A stretch of DNA of 41,438 nucleotides from the NCBI GenBank assembly GCA_017883585.1, contig JADGNG010000003.1, forward strand, positions 1-41,438, read 5' to 3'. The position numbers were made by a program, and so were the translations under genes. How positions within the stretch are numbered: position 1 is the first letter of the stretch; each line of letters begins with the position of its first letter. A model generated the notes under the pieces. That model did no database searches. It was not told where the DNA came from and was given only the letters and a program-made list of their open reading frames with translations. Below, one piece after another: positions 8,085-15,459 of the stretch. This stretch comes from Candidatus Bathyarchaeota archaeon (GTDB lineage: Archaea; Thermoproteota; Bathyarchaeia; TCS64).

Positions 8085-9116
8085 ATGGAAATAGCGAGAG
8101 GCCCATTCGGGGTTCTACCTGACGGCCGCCGCGTGGACCTGTACACACTCTCCGCGAGGGAGATTGAGGTCCAGGTGATGAACTACGGCGCCACCATCAC
8201 GTCGTTCAAGGTCCCTGACGGTCATGGGGTTATGGGGGACATCGTCCATGGCTTCGAGTCCCTCGAGAGCTATCTGGGTCCCCACCCCTACTTCGGTGCC
8301 GTCGTCGGCCGCTACGCGAATAGGATAGGGGGAGCACATTTCACCCTCGATGGCTGCGAGTACCCGCTTTCTAAGAATAACGGGGCAAATAGCCTTCACG
8401 GCGGCTTCAAGGGGTTCGACAAGGTGCTGTGGCGGGCTGAGGCAAACGGGGACTCGTTAAAGCTCCGATACATGAGCAGGGACGGGGAGGAGGGGTACCC
8501 GGGGGGGCTCAATACTGAGGTCGACTACTCACTCGGGGAGTCTGAGCTAGCAATCGATTACCACGCGACCACCGATACTCCCACGGTTGTCAACCTCACA
8601 AACCACACGTACTTCAATCTCGCGGGCTCCGGTGACATACTGGGCCACGAGCTAACATTGGATGCCGATTACTTCACCCCAGCTGGGAGGGACTTGATCC
8701 CGACGGGTGAGGTGAGGAGCGTCGCCGGGACCCCGATGGACTTCAGGACGCCTCATAAGATCGGTGAACGGATCGACTTTCACGACGAGCAGCTCATCGT
8801 TGGCAGGGGCTACGACTGCAACTGGGTAGTGAAGGGAGAGGCGGGCAGGCTCAGGAGAGCCGCGACGGTGAGGGAACTCGGGAGCGGGCGGGTGATGGTC
8901 GTGCTTACAACGCAGCCGGGTGTCCAGTTCTACACGGGGAACTCCCTCGACGGGAAGTTGCAGGGGAAGGGTCGGGTCTACACGAGGCGCAGCGGCCTCT
9001 GCCTCGAGACACAACACTATCCCGACTCCCCGAACCAGCCGGGCTTCCCATCGACAGTGCTGAGGCCAGGAGAGAGTTACCACGAGAGGACGGTCTTCAG
9101 GTTCCACGCGGGGTGA
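8085..9116 (+). CDS. galM: aldose 1-epimerase (mutarotase)
   Basis: Interconverts alpha and beta anomers of galactose or glucose and so feeds galactokinase. The 343-residue protein starts at ATG 8085 (MEIARGPFG). It has the catalytic histidines in NSLHGG and NLTNHTYFNL, and the C-terminal catalytic Glu in CLETQHYPD, followed by NQPGFP. NYGATITSFKVPD near residue 30 is the usual first strand pair. A longer upstream frame exists but is antisense to the HAD gene and lacks homology. Its stop codon overlaps the galK GTG start by four bases (GTGA), so the two are translationally coupled. Confidence 0.95.
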   Translation: MEIARGPFGVLPDGRRVDLYTLSAREIEVQVMNYGATITSFKVPDGHGVMGDIVHGFESLESYLGPHPYFGAVVGRYANRIGGAHFTLDGCEYPLSKNNGANSLHGGFKGFDKVLWRAEANGDSLKLRYMSRDGEEGYPGGLNTEVDYSLGESELAIDYHATTDTPTVVNLTNHTYFNLAGSGDILGHELTLDADYFTPAGRDLIPTGEVRSVAGTPMDFRTPHKIGERIDFHDEQLIVGRGYDCNWVVKGEAGRLRRAATVRELGSGRVMVVLTTQPGVQFYTGNSLDGKLQGKGRVYTRRSGLCLETQHYPDSPNQPGFPSTVLRPGESYHERTVFRFHAG

Positions 9117-10252
9117 TTGCTTTGACTGATGAGGGTGAGTTGCTCGGTATCTTCGAGAAGATTTACGGCAGAACTGATGAGGTCGCGGTCGCCAGTGCTC
9201 CGGGCAGGGTCAACATAATCGGCGAACACACTGACTACAACGAGGGCTTCGTCCTCCCAACGCCGATTAGCCAGCAGGTCTTCGTCGCCTGCCGGAAGAG
9301 GGGGGACTCTGAGGTCAGGTTATATGCTAAGGACTATGGTGAGAGCTATACCTTCACCCTTGGTAGGCAGGTGTTTAGCGAGGAGAGGCGCTGGGCGAAC
9401 TATGTCATGGGGGTCGTGGACGCGATGCAGCGTAAAGGTCTTCATCTTGGTGGCGTCGACCTTGTGATCAAGGGGGATGTGCCCCAGGCAGCAGGGCTGA
9501 GTTCCAGCGCAGCACTTGAGGTGGCGACCGCCCGGGCACTCGTGGAGCTCTTCGACCTGAAGGTGACCCCCGTCCAGCTAGCATACCTGGGGAAGTCGGC
9601 TGAGAACGACTTCATCGGGCTGCAGAGCGGGGTGATGGATCAGTTCTGCGCTTCGCTGGGGAAGCTGGGGCACGCGCTCCTGATCGACTGCAAGACGAAC
9701 AAGCATAGGAACGTGAAGATACCGGAGGGCTACAGCTTCGTGGCGATCCACACTGGGATCAGGAGGAAACTTGACTCCTCCGCGTATAATGAGAGGGTAC
9801 AGCAGTGTAGGGCCGGGGTAATGGCGCTGCAGAGAGTGAATCCTAAAATACAGTCGCTGAGGGATGCGTCGCTGACTGACCTCGTCAAGGCGTCAGCGGG
9901 GATGTCGGAGGTCGTCTACAAGAGGTGCAGGCACGTGGTGCTTGAGAACGAGCGGGTTCTTTCAGCGACAGCGGCTTTGGAGATCAACTTCCCGGCAAAG
10001 GTCGGGGCGCTGATGTTTGAGTCGCATAAGAGTCTGAGGGAGGATTATGACGTGAGTTGCCCTGAGCTGGATGCGCTTGTGGATAAGGCGTTTAAGACTG
10101 GGTACGTTTTGGGTGCCCGGTTGACGGGGGCGGGTTGGGGCGGGTGTACCATCAATCTCATGCCGAAGAGCTATGTTGCGGAGTTCGTGGAGGAGGTTCC
10201 GGCTTGGTACGCGAGGGCGACAGGGCTGGTGCCTGAGGTCTACCCGGTTTAG
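9113..10252 (+). CDS. galK: galactokinase
   Basis: Phosphorylates D-galactose at C1 with ATP, the first committed Leloir step. The 379-residue GHMP kinase carries GRVNIIGEHTDYNEGFVLP (galactokinase signature, about residues 30-48), the phosphate loop AAGLSSSAALEVA, and the third motif LTGAGWGGCTI near the C-terminus. Length equals the family norm. It starts at GTG 9113 inside the galM stop, so the pair is an operon. The DNA shifts toward G/T-ending codons in its last 400 bases compared with galM. Neither galT nor galE follows: the next gene is tRNA-Ala. UDP-galactose steps must be encoded elsewhere, or galactose-1-phosphate is used in another way. Confidence 0.96.
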   Translation: MIALTDEGELLGIFEKIYGRTDEVAVASAPGRVNIIGEHTDYNEGFVLPTPISQQVFVACRKRGDSEVRLYAKDYGESYTFTLGRQVFSEERRWANYVMGVVDAMQRKGLHLGGVDLVIKGDVPQAAGLSSSAALEVATARALVELFDLKVTPVQLAYLGKSAENDFIGLQSGVMDQFCASLGKLGHALLIDCKTNKHRNVKIPEGYSFVAIHTGIRRKLDSSAYNERVQQCRAGVMALQRVNPKIQSLRDASLTDLVKASAGMSEVVYKRCRHVVLENERVLSATAALEINFPAKVGALMFESHKSLREDYDVSCPELDALVDKAFKTGYVLGARLTGAGWGGCTINLMPKSYVAEFVEEVPAWYARATGLVPEVYPV

Positions 10253-10259
10253 CCCAATA

Positions 10260-10269
10260 GGTTAAAATC
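10260..10269 (+). promoter_or_regulatory. promoter of tRNA-Ala
   Basis: GGTTAAAATC is centred about 30 bases before the first base of the mature tRNA, the normal place for an archaeal TATA box. Confidence 0.55.
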
Positions 10270-10294
10270 TGGATTCCCTGCAGTGTATTCGGCT

Positions 10295-10370
10295 GGGCTG
10301 GTAGATCAGTGGTATGATCGCCTGACTTGCAATCAGGAAGTCGGGGGTTCAAATCCCCCCCAGTCCACCA
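10295..10370 (+). tRNA. tRNA-Ala (anticodon UGC)
   Basis: All four arms fold. The acceptor GGGCTGG pairs with CCAGTCC and includes the G3-U70 wobble pair that identifies alanine tRNAs. The anticodon stem CCTGA/TCAGG carries loop CTTGCAA with TGC in the anticodon position. The T arm is GGGGG-TTCAAAT-CCCCC. The discriminator is A and CCA is encoded in the DNA. There is no intron. The gene stands alone between galK and an accessory region, which makes it a possible integration site, although I found no second copy of its 3' end in the window. Confidence 0.97.
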
Positions 10371-10477
10371 CCATAATTAACTAATCAGGGCATTATTATG
10401 GGTCATTTCGCCCATTAGGGTTATTCTAATTCTTCTCCTGTTTTGACCCTACAGCAGTGATTCGAGCCAGCGTTTAA

Positions 10478-12160
10478 ATGTTCGGTGCTAACGTGTTTCC
10501 TCAGGTGTATCAGGTGGAGTACCGGCCTTCGAGAGAGATACTTCTACACTTCCTAGCTGACGGCAGAGCAAGGAGCATCCGTGATCTATACAAATCGACG
10601 GGGATGACAAGAAGTCAGGTCGGCAACAGCCTCATACTAGCCTGGCACCGTGGCCTAGTTCTACGCACTGCTTCACCAATATACGAGGCTGAGAAGGTGA
10701 GGAAAGGTAGAGACGGGGTCTCCCACCACGTCAGGCCGTACCACCTCTACCTAGTTGCCTCTGGGAGAAGTGAGGCAGTCGTTGGGAACAAGCGATTTGT
10801 GTCATTCAGCGAGGAGTATCTTGACCCCCGCGGCGGAGGCTCGGTGAGCAAAGCGAAGAGGGTTCTGAGTTTTCTTATTGATAACCCCAAGGAGGCCTTC
10901 TACTCGACGCAGGTGGTGGAGCGCCTCAGCGAGTATGGGGTTCTCGTCCGGGACGTGATGGCTAACGTGCGGAGGTTTGAGAGACACGGCCTCGTCTACG
11001 TCAGGGGGTATAAGACGGATGACCGCGAGACCCCGTTTAAGGAGGGTTACCTGTTAACCTGGGTCGACCCGAGGCTCCCCCGGGAGCAGGCCATATTGGA
11101 GGCTGTTGAACGGAGCGAGGCCACGCTGGGTGGCGCCGCTTCGGGTAACCCGCTGATGGATCGTGTCATGAAGATTAGGGACATCGTCGTTGAGCACAGC
11201 GAGCTCAGGAGGCTCGTTGGCTTCACGTACATCCATGATAAGCTGGGTTGTACTCCTGACCAGGCTGAGCGGTCGGTGCGGAGGGCGCTTGAACTCTACC
11301 CGAGCCTGCACGAGGTGAAGCTGTTCGACGCCTACAGGTACTACCATAACTCCTCCCTCTCAGGCGAGGAGCTGGATGCTGCGCTGGAGATGAAGAGGAA
11401 CTACCTTCGACTCGCGAAGGGGAGGGCCAACCGTATAGGTCACAACTGGGAGGCAGTGGCTGACTGGTTTATAGACCGGTTTACTTCCGGTGTCAAGTTC
11501 TGGACCCAGAATCACCGCGGTGGCGTCATGGATCAGAAGCGGATCATCGTCTATTTGCTAAAGGGTGTGGGCGGAAGGAGGCGGGCAGCGGAGCTGGATC
11601 GGGTCTGGGAGGTGACTCCCGGTATCTTTGCGCCGCCGATTACCTATGTGCTGAGCTGTAAGTGGGGGGTCGTCACGAAGAAGCACGTCGATGACTTCCT
11701 AGAGGTGCTCCGGTGGAGCAAGGACTTCGGTGTCGATACACCTGATGGGCGTGGCATGAAGCAGGGGGTTGTTGGCGTGTTTGCTGCGGGTGCGTTTGAT
11801 CCTCGTGACCACGTGGAGGTGAAGGGTGAGTGGATTAGTCTAAGGCAGTATGCTGCGCGTAGGAACCTCCAGATTGTGACGGCTTCTGAATTCAACGGTA
11901 AGCTGCGGGAGAAGGGATGCGTTAAGGCTGTGACGGTTCAGAAGGTGTGTCGAGCGGCGAAGGATGAGGGTGAGGTGAGGGGGGCTTTGGATCTGATCTG
12001 GAAGGCACCGGCTGATGGGGAGAAGGTCATCGCTGAGTTGTCTGATAGGAACGTGGAGCTGTATAGCTTCGAGAAGATGCTCGCGGGTAGTGATAAGGGT
12101 GAGAGGTCTGAGCCGATTCAGACCGAGGAGGATGAGGGCGAGGAGCCTTCCTCTAAATGA
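10478..12160 (+). CDS. winged-helix protein with C-terminal nuclease-fold-like domain
   Basis: A 560-residue protein of uncertain function. The N-terminal third holds at least two winged-helix-like units (EILLHFLADGRARSIRDLYKSTGMTRSQVG near 20-50; RVLSFLIDNP...QVVERLSEYG near 128-160). The C-terminal part contains TYVLSCKWGVVTKKHVDDFLEV around Lys395, then GVVGVFAAG and SLRQYAARRN. This order is like restriction-endonuclease-fold domains, where E-C-K-W is common; here the acidic residue is Ser393. The tail is acidic. It follows tRNA-Ala by 107 bases and ends inside a convergent coiled-coil gene (43-base tail overlap). It could be a DNA-binding protein of an integrated element or a host regulator. 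No precise family recalled. Confidence 0.6.
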   Translation: MFGANVFPQVYQVEYRPSREILLHFLADGRARSIRDLYKSTGMTRSQVGNSLILAWHRGLVLRTASPIYEAEKVRKGRDGVSHHVRPYHLYLVASGRSEAVVGNKRFVSFSEEYLDPRGGGSVSKAKRVLSFLIDNPKEAFYSTQVVERLSEYGVLVRDVMANVRRFERHGLVYVRGYKTDDRETPFKEGYLLTWVDPRLPREQAILEAVERSEATLGGAASGNPLMDRVMKIRDIVVEHSELRRLVGFTYIHDKLGCTPDQAERSVRRALELYPSLHEVKLFDAYRYYHNSSLSGEELDAALEMKRNYLRLAKGRANRIGHNWEAVADWFIDRFTSGVKFWTQNHRGGVMDQKRIIVYLLKGVGGRRRAAELDRVWEVTPGIFAPPITYVLSCKWGVVTKKHVDDFLEVLRWSKDFGVDTPDGRGMKQGVVGVFAAGAFDPRDHVEVKGEWISLRQYAARRNLQIVTASEFNGKLREKGCVKAVTVQKVCRAAKDEGEVRGALDLIWKAPADGEKVIAELSDRNVELYSFEKMLAGSDKGERSEPIQTEEDEGEEPSSK

Positions 12161-12507
12161 GCGCGCGCGGAGTCCCACTTCCCGGCTGTGAGGCCGGACT
12201 GTGGCTTAGCGTCAGCAGCGCTCCCCGGCTGGATCCCCTTCCTGAGAGCGGCGGTCTTGTCGATGGCGGCGCGGATGATGAGCAGCTCCTCCCTGCCCTT
12301 GTCCTTCAGGTCATCAGCAGTGAAGGTGGTGAGGCCAACTATCTCCTCGACGAGCCTCTCCGCGTCGTTCAAGCGGATCAGCTCCAGCTCCTTGTTCTGC
12401 GCCTCGATGGTGTCGTTCGCAGTCTTCAGCTGCGTCTGCAGCTCCTTGATGCGGAACTCGAAGTACGCATCTGTCCTTACTTCAGGTTTCTTCTCTTCGT
12501 CTCCCAA
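12118..12507 (-). CDS. coiled-coil protein, unknown function, possibly C-terminally altered
   Basis: A 129-residue protein starting at TTG 12507 (GDEEKKPEVRTDAYFEFR). Residues about 14-50 form a coiled coil (IKELQTQLKTANDTIEAQNKEL). A compact helical segment follows (VEEIVGLTTFTADDLKDKGREELLII), then a low-complexity tail with GLTAGKWDSARAHLEEGSSPSSSSV. The last 14 codons overlap the 3' end of the convergent wHTH gene, and an alternating C/G tract at 12161-12169 encodes the odd A-R-A. This suggests the natural C-terminus was lost and replaced by read-through. A TATA-like ACTAAAATAAA lies upstream at about 12537-12548. It is reminiscent of small structural proteins of mobile elements, but I cannot name a family. 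Confidence 0.55.
   Translation of the reverse strand: MGDEEKKPEVRTDAYFEFRIKELQTQLKTANDTIEAQNKELELIRLNDAERLVEEIVGLTTFTADDLKDKGREELLIIRAAIDKTAALRKGIQPGSAADAKPQSGLTAGKWDSARAHLEEGSSPSSSSV
12161..12169. repeat. alternating C/G tract at a convergent gene end
   Basis: GCGCGCGCG starts at the very next base after the stop codon of the plus-strand wHTH protein and lies in the last codons of the opposing coiled-coil gene. Confidence 0.9.
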
Positions 12508-12542
12508 AACGATGCTTCTCCTTTCTCCGACGGTGGTTTATT

Positions 12543-12660
12543 TTAGTCACGACTCGTCGGCGTGTCGTGAAGGGTTTAGATTAGTCAGGCCTCACGACCT
12601 GAACACAGCGGTGAAGCCGCTATGAGAGTGAAAAATCTAAATTTTTACGGGTATATTACG
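12543..12660. ncRNA. possible structured RNA or operator region (tentative)
   Basis: The 237-base gap between the coiled-coil and nitroreductase genes holds no convincing frame. Two short hairpins follow each other on the plus strand: TCAGG-(8)-CCTGA near 12584-12601 and AGCGG-TGAAG-CCGCT near 12607-12621. They are followed by A- and T-runs (AAAAATCTAAATTTTTACGG). The first part also has GACTCGTCGGCGTGTCGTGA. This could be a small RNA with a T-run terminator or just palindromic regulatory DNA. No known RNA family was recognised. Confidence 0.22.
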
Positions 12661-12744
12661 CATCAATAACGTGTGTAGAATGGCTTGATACGAAGTATCT
12701 TAGAGAGGATTTTTCATTTTAGAAATTTCGATGATTAACAACAC

Positions 12745-13371
12745 TCAGGTATTTTCCCACTTATCGTAGTGTATTTTCTCCTCAAGTGAAACGGTCTTCT
12801 GCCTCACAAAGTAGTCCACTGGGTAGCCTATTGGAATCGCCGCTGCCACCTCATAGCCCTCAGGCACACCTAGCACCTTCTTGAGGACAGCCGTCTCACG
12901 AGGCACACTTGTGACTCCGTATAACCCCTCAGCAGCCATCGCAAGCATGATGTTCTCTATGCACATCCAGATTGAAGCCAAATCGTTCAGGTCATACAGA
13001 ATCCCGCAGTCCTTCAGTGGCTTCCTCAACCTGTAGCAGACGACAAGCAGCTCCGGCGAGCTCACCAGCATCTTCACTTGAACCGGCAGCGCCTTACGGT
13101 ACATCTCCCTCTGCACTTCATCTGACCAATTGTCTAAAGCCTTTTCAAGCTCCGTCTCGTTCGTGATGTTCTTCGCCTTCGAGACTAGTTCCGCGACCTT
13201 TTTCCTCTGCTCAGGGTCTTTAACTAGGATGAACTCCCACTGCCGGAGATGGTTGTTTGAGGGTGCTTTTAGCCCCGCCTCTAGGACTCTAAAGAGCTTC
13301 TCTTCTTCCACGGGTCTTGACTGGAACTCCCTTACACTTTTTCTCCTGTTGACAACTTCGTAGAAATCCAA
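12745..13371 (-). CDS. nitroreductase-family FMN oxidoreductase
   Basis: A 208-residue flavoprotein of the nitroreductase fold, which uses NAD(P)H and FMN to reduce nitro, quinone or similar substrates, usually as a dimer. RRKSVREF near residue 9 is the FMN phosphate-binding start. LKAPSNNHLRQWEFILV (around 34-50) supplies further FMN contacts. GLYGVTSVPRET and VAAAIPIGYP near the C-terminus are typical. Start is TTG at 13371 with no clear ribosome site, suggesting a leaderless mRNA. Substrate is unknown. Upstream on the same strand lie a short hypothetical frame and a wHTH regulator; whether they are linked is unclear. Confidence 0.85.
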   Translation of the reverse strand: MDFYEVVNRRKSVREFQSRPVEEEKLFRVLEAGLKAPSNNHLRQWEFILVKDPEQRKKVAELVSKAKNITNETELEKALDNWSDEVQREMYRKALPVQVKMLVSSPELLVVCYRLRKPLKDCGILYDLNDLASIWMCIENIMLAMAAEGLYGVTSVPRETAVLKKVLGVPEGYEVAAAIPIGYPVDYFVRQKTVSLEEKIHYDKWENT

Positions 13372-13412
13372 TTACCCCACGCCTCTCGATGTCCAAGGGG
13401 TATACATTCAAT

Positions 13413-13520
13413 TTAAGTTTCTGAACTGATCATCCGCGCGCGCGCCTTCTGATCCCTGATGATCCTCGCCGGCTCACCAATCAGCCTAAGCTTCACGTAG
13501 ACAACGTCCTCACCCAACAC
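13413..13520 (-). CDS. hypothetical short peptide, possible remnant
   Basis: An open frame of 35 codons from GTG 13520 (LGEDVVYVKLRLIGEPARIIRDQK, then ARARMISSET). The first 24 residues look like a beta-strand plus helix, as in small ribbon-helix-helix or regulator proteins. The last part, A-R-A-R, is produced by the alternating C/G tract at 13435-13445, after which the frame soon ends. It may be the N-terminus of a gene cut off at that tract. No family is recognised and expression is uncertain. Confidence 0.3.
   Translation of the reverse strand: MLGEDVVYVKLRLIGEPARIIRDQKARARMISSET
13435..13445. repeat. alternating C/G tract upstream of nitroreductase
   Basis: CGCGCGCGCGC, the longest of the set (11 bases), lies 64 bases upstream of the nitroreductase start and eight codons before the end of a short minus-strand frame. 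Confidence 0.9.
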
Positions 13521-13607
13521 ATCTCACCCACAGAGAAGAGCCGAACCTGGGGCCAAACAGCCCCAAAATGGGGCCACCCCGAATAAACCCGTATTTAAAG
13601 GGGAAGG

Positions 13608-13937
13608 CTAACCCCCATCCTTACCAGCTTCCAGGGGCGTAACCCAGTAGAGAAACTGATCATCACGCACAACGACCCCCAACTCAACAAGCTCAGTCAC
13701 TGCCCTGGGGGCAGAGTTCCTGCTGATCCCAAGAGTCCGCCTGAGGCTCGCCAGGCTCTGCGGCTGATGATCCTTCAGGAAGAGATACACGAGCTTAGCC
13801 GAAGGAGCCTTAATCCTCCTCACTCTCTCGTAGTGGCGAAACACAGACTCGAGGCGGGTCCTATTTAGAGCCTCATCGACGAGGCGCCTCAGAGCATCCT
13901 CCCAGTCGTCCACCTCGTCGTCCAAGACAACCACCAC
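13608..13937 (-). CDS. winged-helix transcriptional regulator (MarR-like)
   Basis: A 109-residue protein starting at GTG 13937. After an acidic N-terminus (VLDDEVDDWEDALRRLVDEAL) comes a winged helix: LVYLFLKDHQPQSLASLRRTLGISRNSAPRAV (recognition helix near residues 68-85), then the wing ELGVVVRDDQFLYWVTP. This matches archaeal MarR/ArsR-like one-domain regulators. No ligand-binding domain is visible. A possible TATA box is not obvious upstream. The next gene on its strand is about 90 bases downstream, so a regulatory link to the nitroreductase is possible but not shown. Confidence 0.7.
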   Translation of the reverse strand: MVVVLDDEVDDWEDALRRLVDEALNRTRLESVFRHYERVRRIKAPSAKLVYLFLKDHQPQSLASLRRTLGISRNSAPRAVTELVELGVVVRDDQFLYWVTPLEAGKDGG

Positions 13938-14310
13938 AGGCGGCCAGACGAACGTGAGGGCGACACCACCCTACGCGCCGAGCCTCCACTAATTCTGGGG
14001 CCTGTTATTCACCGACTAGGTCCACTCTAACTAAGCACGGATCACTTGCACACAGGAGACCAGAGTCCTCTCCACCCGCGTGAGGGGCGACCACGTCTAC
14101 ATGGGAATTAATTACGGGAGAGAACTCCGAGTGATACTGGGTCTACGAGAAACCCGATATAAAGACCGTCGAACGCATTTGGAGCCGGGAGGCTGTCGAA
14201 AGAGATGCAATCTCTTTGACTCTACCACATATCATAGCTGAGAACGAATGCGCATCCGATGCTGGATCAATGCGATACCTGGGTATTTTGCACCTTTTCA
14301 CTAACTCTGA
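13938..14310. other. gene-poor stretch with a possible coding remnant
   Basis: No full gene is visible in these 373 bases. On the plus strand an open stretch near 14058-14240 reads T-R-V-L-S-T-R-V-R-G-D-H-V-Y-M-G-I-N-Y-G-R-E-L-R, which looks coding in composition but has no good start and no family that I know. It ends at the TGA around 14240. A strong hairpin at 14195-14220 lies within it. I read the stretch as decayed coding DNA. Confidence 0.3.
14195..14220. promoter_or_regulatory. perfect 8-base inverted repeat with extended stem
   Basis: GTC-G-AAAGAGAT-GCA-ATCTCTTT-GAC: eight-base arms around a three-base loop, extended by GTC/GAC with one unpaired G. It could be an operator or an RNA hairpin. 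It lies in a gene-poor stretch, so its target is unclear. Confidence 0.4.
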
Positions 14311-14658
14311 TTAACCCTTAGACTCGTCCAGATTCTTCTTGAAAAGAGCCTTCTCAACAGTTCTGACGCTACAACCATATTTCATAGCCTCCCCTCTGAG
14401 ACCATCAAGCAAATCAGTGTAATGTCGAATAGACGTGAAAAGATCACTGGGCTCATCGCCAAACACCTCTCTCCACACATGAATATCCAGGACACAGAAC
14501 CTATCAGGGTTCCAGAAAGTCAAAATAGTACTAGCCAAGGCAGGGCCAACACCGACTAATGAGTCGAGTTCCTTAACACGCTGACCATCCGACAAACCTT
14601 CTCTCAGAGCACCCTTCGACACCCTTAAAACTCGATCCTCAGAATTCTCCTCAGCCAA
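14311..14658 (-). CDS. HhH/GPD-like protein, probably N-terminally truncated
   Basis: A 115-residue protein with TTG start at 14658. The core LDSLVGVGPALASTILTFWNPDRFCVLDIHVWREVFG is the helix-hairpin-helix plus following helix seen in a widespread uncharacterised family related to HhH-GPD DNA glycosylases. In relatives known to me this core sits in the middle of a protein of about 180 to 200 residues. Here only some 33 residues precede it, and just before the start codon lies the alternating C/G tract at 14660-14669. I infer loss of the N-terminal half, so it may be non-functional. The C-terminus (VEKALFKKNLDESKG) appears complete. Confidence 0.55.
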   Translation of the reverse strand: MAEENSEDRVLRVSKGALREGLSDGQRVKELDSLVGVGPALASTILTFWNPDRFCVLDIHVWREVFGDEPSDLFTSIRHYTDLLDGLRGEAMKYGCSVRTVEKALFKKNLDESKG

Positions 14659-14659
14659 C

Positions 14660-14669
14660 CGCGCGCGCG
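14660..14669. repeat. alternating C/G tract between two minus-strand genes
   Basis: CGCGCGCGCG fills the 15-base spacer between the stop of the four-span membrane protein and the TTG start of the truncated HhH-like gene. Confidence 0.9.
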
Positions 14670-14673
14670 GATA

Positions 14674-15123
14674 TCATTGTCTACTCAACATTATGAAGAT
14701 GATTGAAGCCACTGTCGTAAACAGATCTGGTAAGAAGTTGAACGCTTCCACGATACTACCTCCAGAGAATCCTGCAAACCAGACTGGGAAAGGATTAGAG
14801 AACAATGTATACATGAGAAGGGCTGTGAAGCAGAGTACCAAAGTTAAACTAAAGCTTGTTTTCGTCGAGCGATAGATCTTAACCTGCAAATATATGAGAT
14901 AAACGAGAAGAATCGAGTTAACAAAACCCAGGACTACTTTTCCCTTTATGTAAACTGCGAGATAGCTACTAATCGTACTAAGCTGCTCCGGGGTAAGGTC
15001 CTCTAACCTGGGCCTATCCATATGTGAAGGGATAACCCCATACAAGATTTGAGGGAGAAGGCTCAGAATAAATAAGGCAACTAAGCCCACCACGATGACT
15101 CCAAGCCTAACCCGTTTATTCAT
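14674..15123 (-). CDS. four-span membrane protein paired with a wHTH regulator
   Basis: A 149-residue integral membrane protein with four hydrophobic segments: about 5-27 (LGVIVVGLVALFILSLLPQI), 62-83 (VVLGFVNSILLVYLIYL), 93-112 (FSLTLVLCFTALLMYTLF) and 130-147 (FTTVASIIFIML). I start at ATG 15123, which has GGAGGAGGG eight bases upstream; a GTG at 15129 is the alternative. The gene begins just before the stop of the ArsR-like regulator (overlap of eight bases), so the two are co-translated. Such wHTH/membrane pairs are common in archaea and may sense membrane state. No catalytic motif is seen. Confidence 0.65.
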   Translation of the reverse strand: MNKRVRLGVIVVGLVALFILSLLPQILYGVIPSHMDRPRLEDLTPEQLSTISSYLAVYIKGKVVLGFVNSILLVYLIYLQVKIYRSTKTSFSLTLVLCFTALLMYTLFSNPFPVWFAGFSGGSIVEAFNFLPDLFTTVASIIFIMLSRQ

Positions 15124-15451
15124 CTCCACGACCCTCCTCCCGACTGCTATTCAATGTTTTCATGATTTCACCCCAAATCTCCCCAAAATCCTCGTAGCCC
15201 TGCTCCATCTCCTGACTTAGAAAATACACCTTACCATAATGATCACCCAACGAGGTGACCACATTATTCTCCTCCAAAACGTCGAGGTGATGTCTAATTG
15301 TCTTATACTCGACGCCGAGGTCGTTACTGAGTTGATTGGCATTTAGAGGTTTTCTTTTTACTGCCTCAATTATTTTACCTCTGTTCACCCCACCCCTCGA
15401 TCCTGCTACCAGCCAGAGCAGCACCTGTTTGAAGGGACGAGGCTTAGGCAT
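15116..15451 (-). CDS. ArsR-like winged-helix regulator
   Basis: A 111-residue winged-helix protein: SRGGVNRGKIIEAVKRKPLNANQLSNDLGVEYKTIRHHLDVLEENNVV, with the recognition helix YKTIRHHLDVLE at about residues 48-60 and the wing GDHYGKVYFLS. The pattern (GGxNR, KxPxNANQL, DYKTxRHHL) is a well-known archaeal ArsR/helix-turn-helix family. Start is ATG 15451. A perfect palindrome between the TATA box and the start codon suggests self-repression. The gene is divergent from the export operon that starts at 15650, which may be a second target. No metal-binding cysteines are present, so metal sensing is unlikely. Confidence 0.83.
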   Translation of the reverse strand: MPKPRPFKQVLLWLVAGSRGGVNRGKIIEAVKRKPLNANQLSNDLGVEYKTIRHHLDVLEENNVVTSLGDHYGKVYFLSQEMEQGYEDFGEIWGEIMKTLNSSREEGRGDE

Positions 15452-15459
15452 AAAGATCG

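Noticed and set aside
10295-10370. tRNA-Ala 3' end as a proven attachment site
   Set aside because: I saw no second copy of the 3' end and no integrase gene in the window, so integration stays a guess.
12157-12625. Plus-strand frames opposite the coiled-coil gene
   Set aside because: They are antisense to a frame with clear coiled-coil periodicity, and their residues are typical of reversed codons (Ser, Leu and Arg rich).
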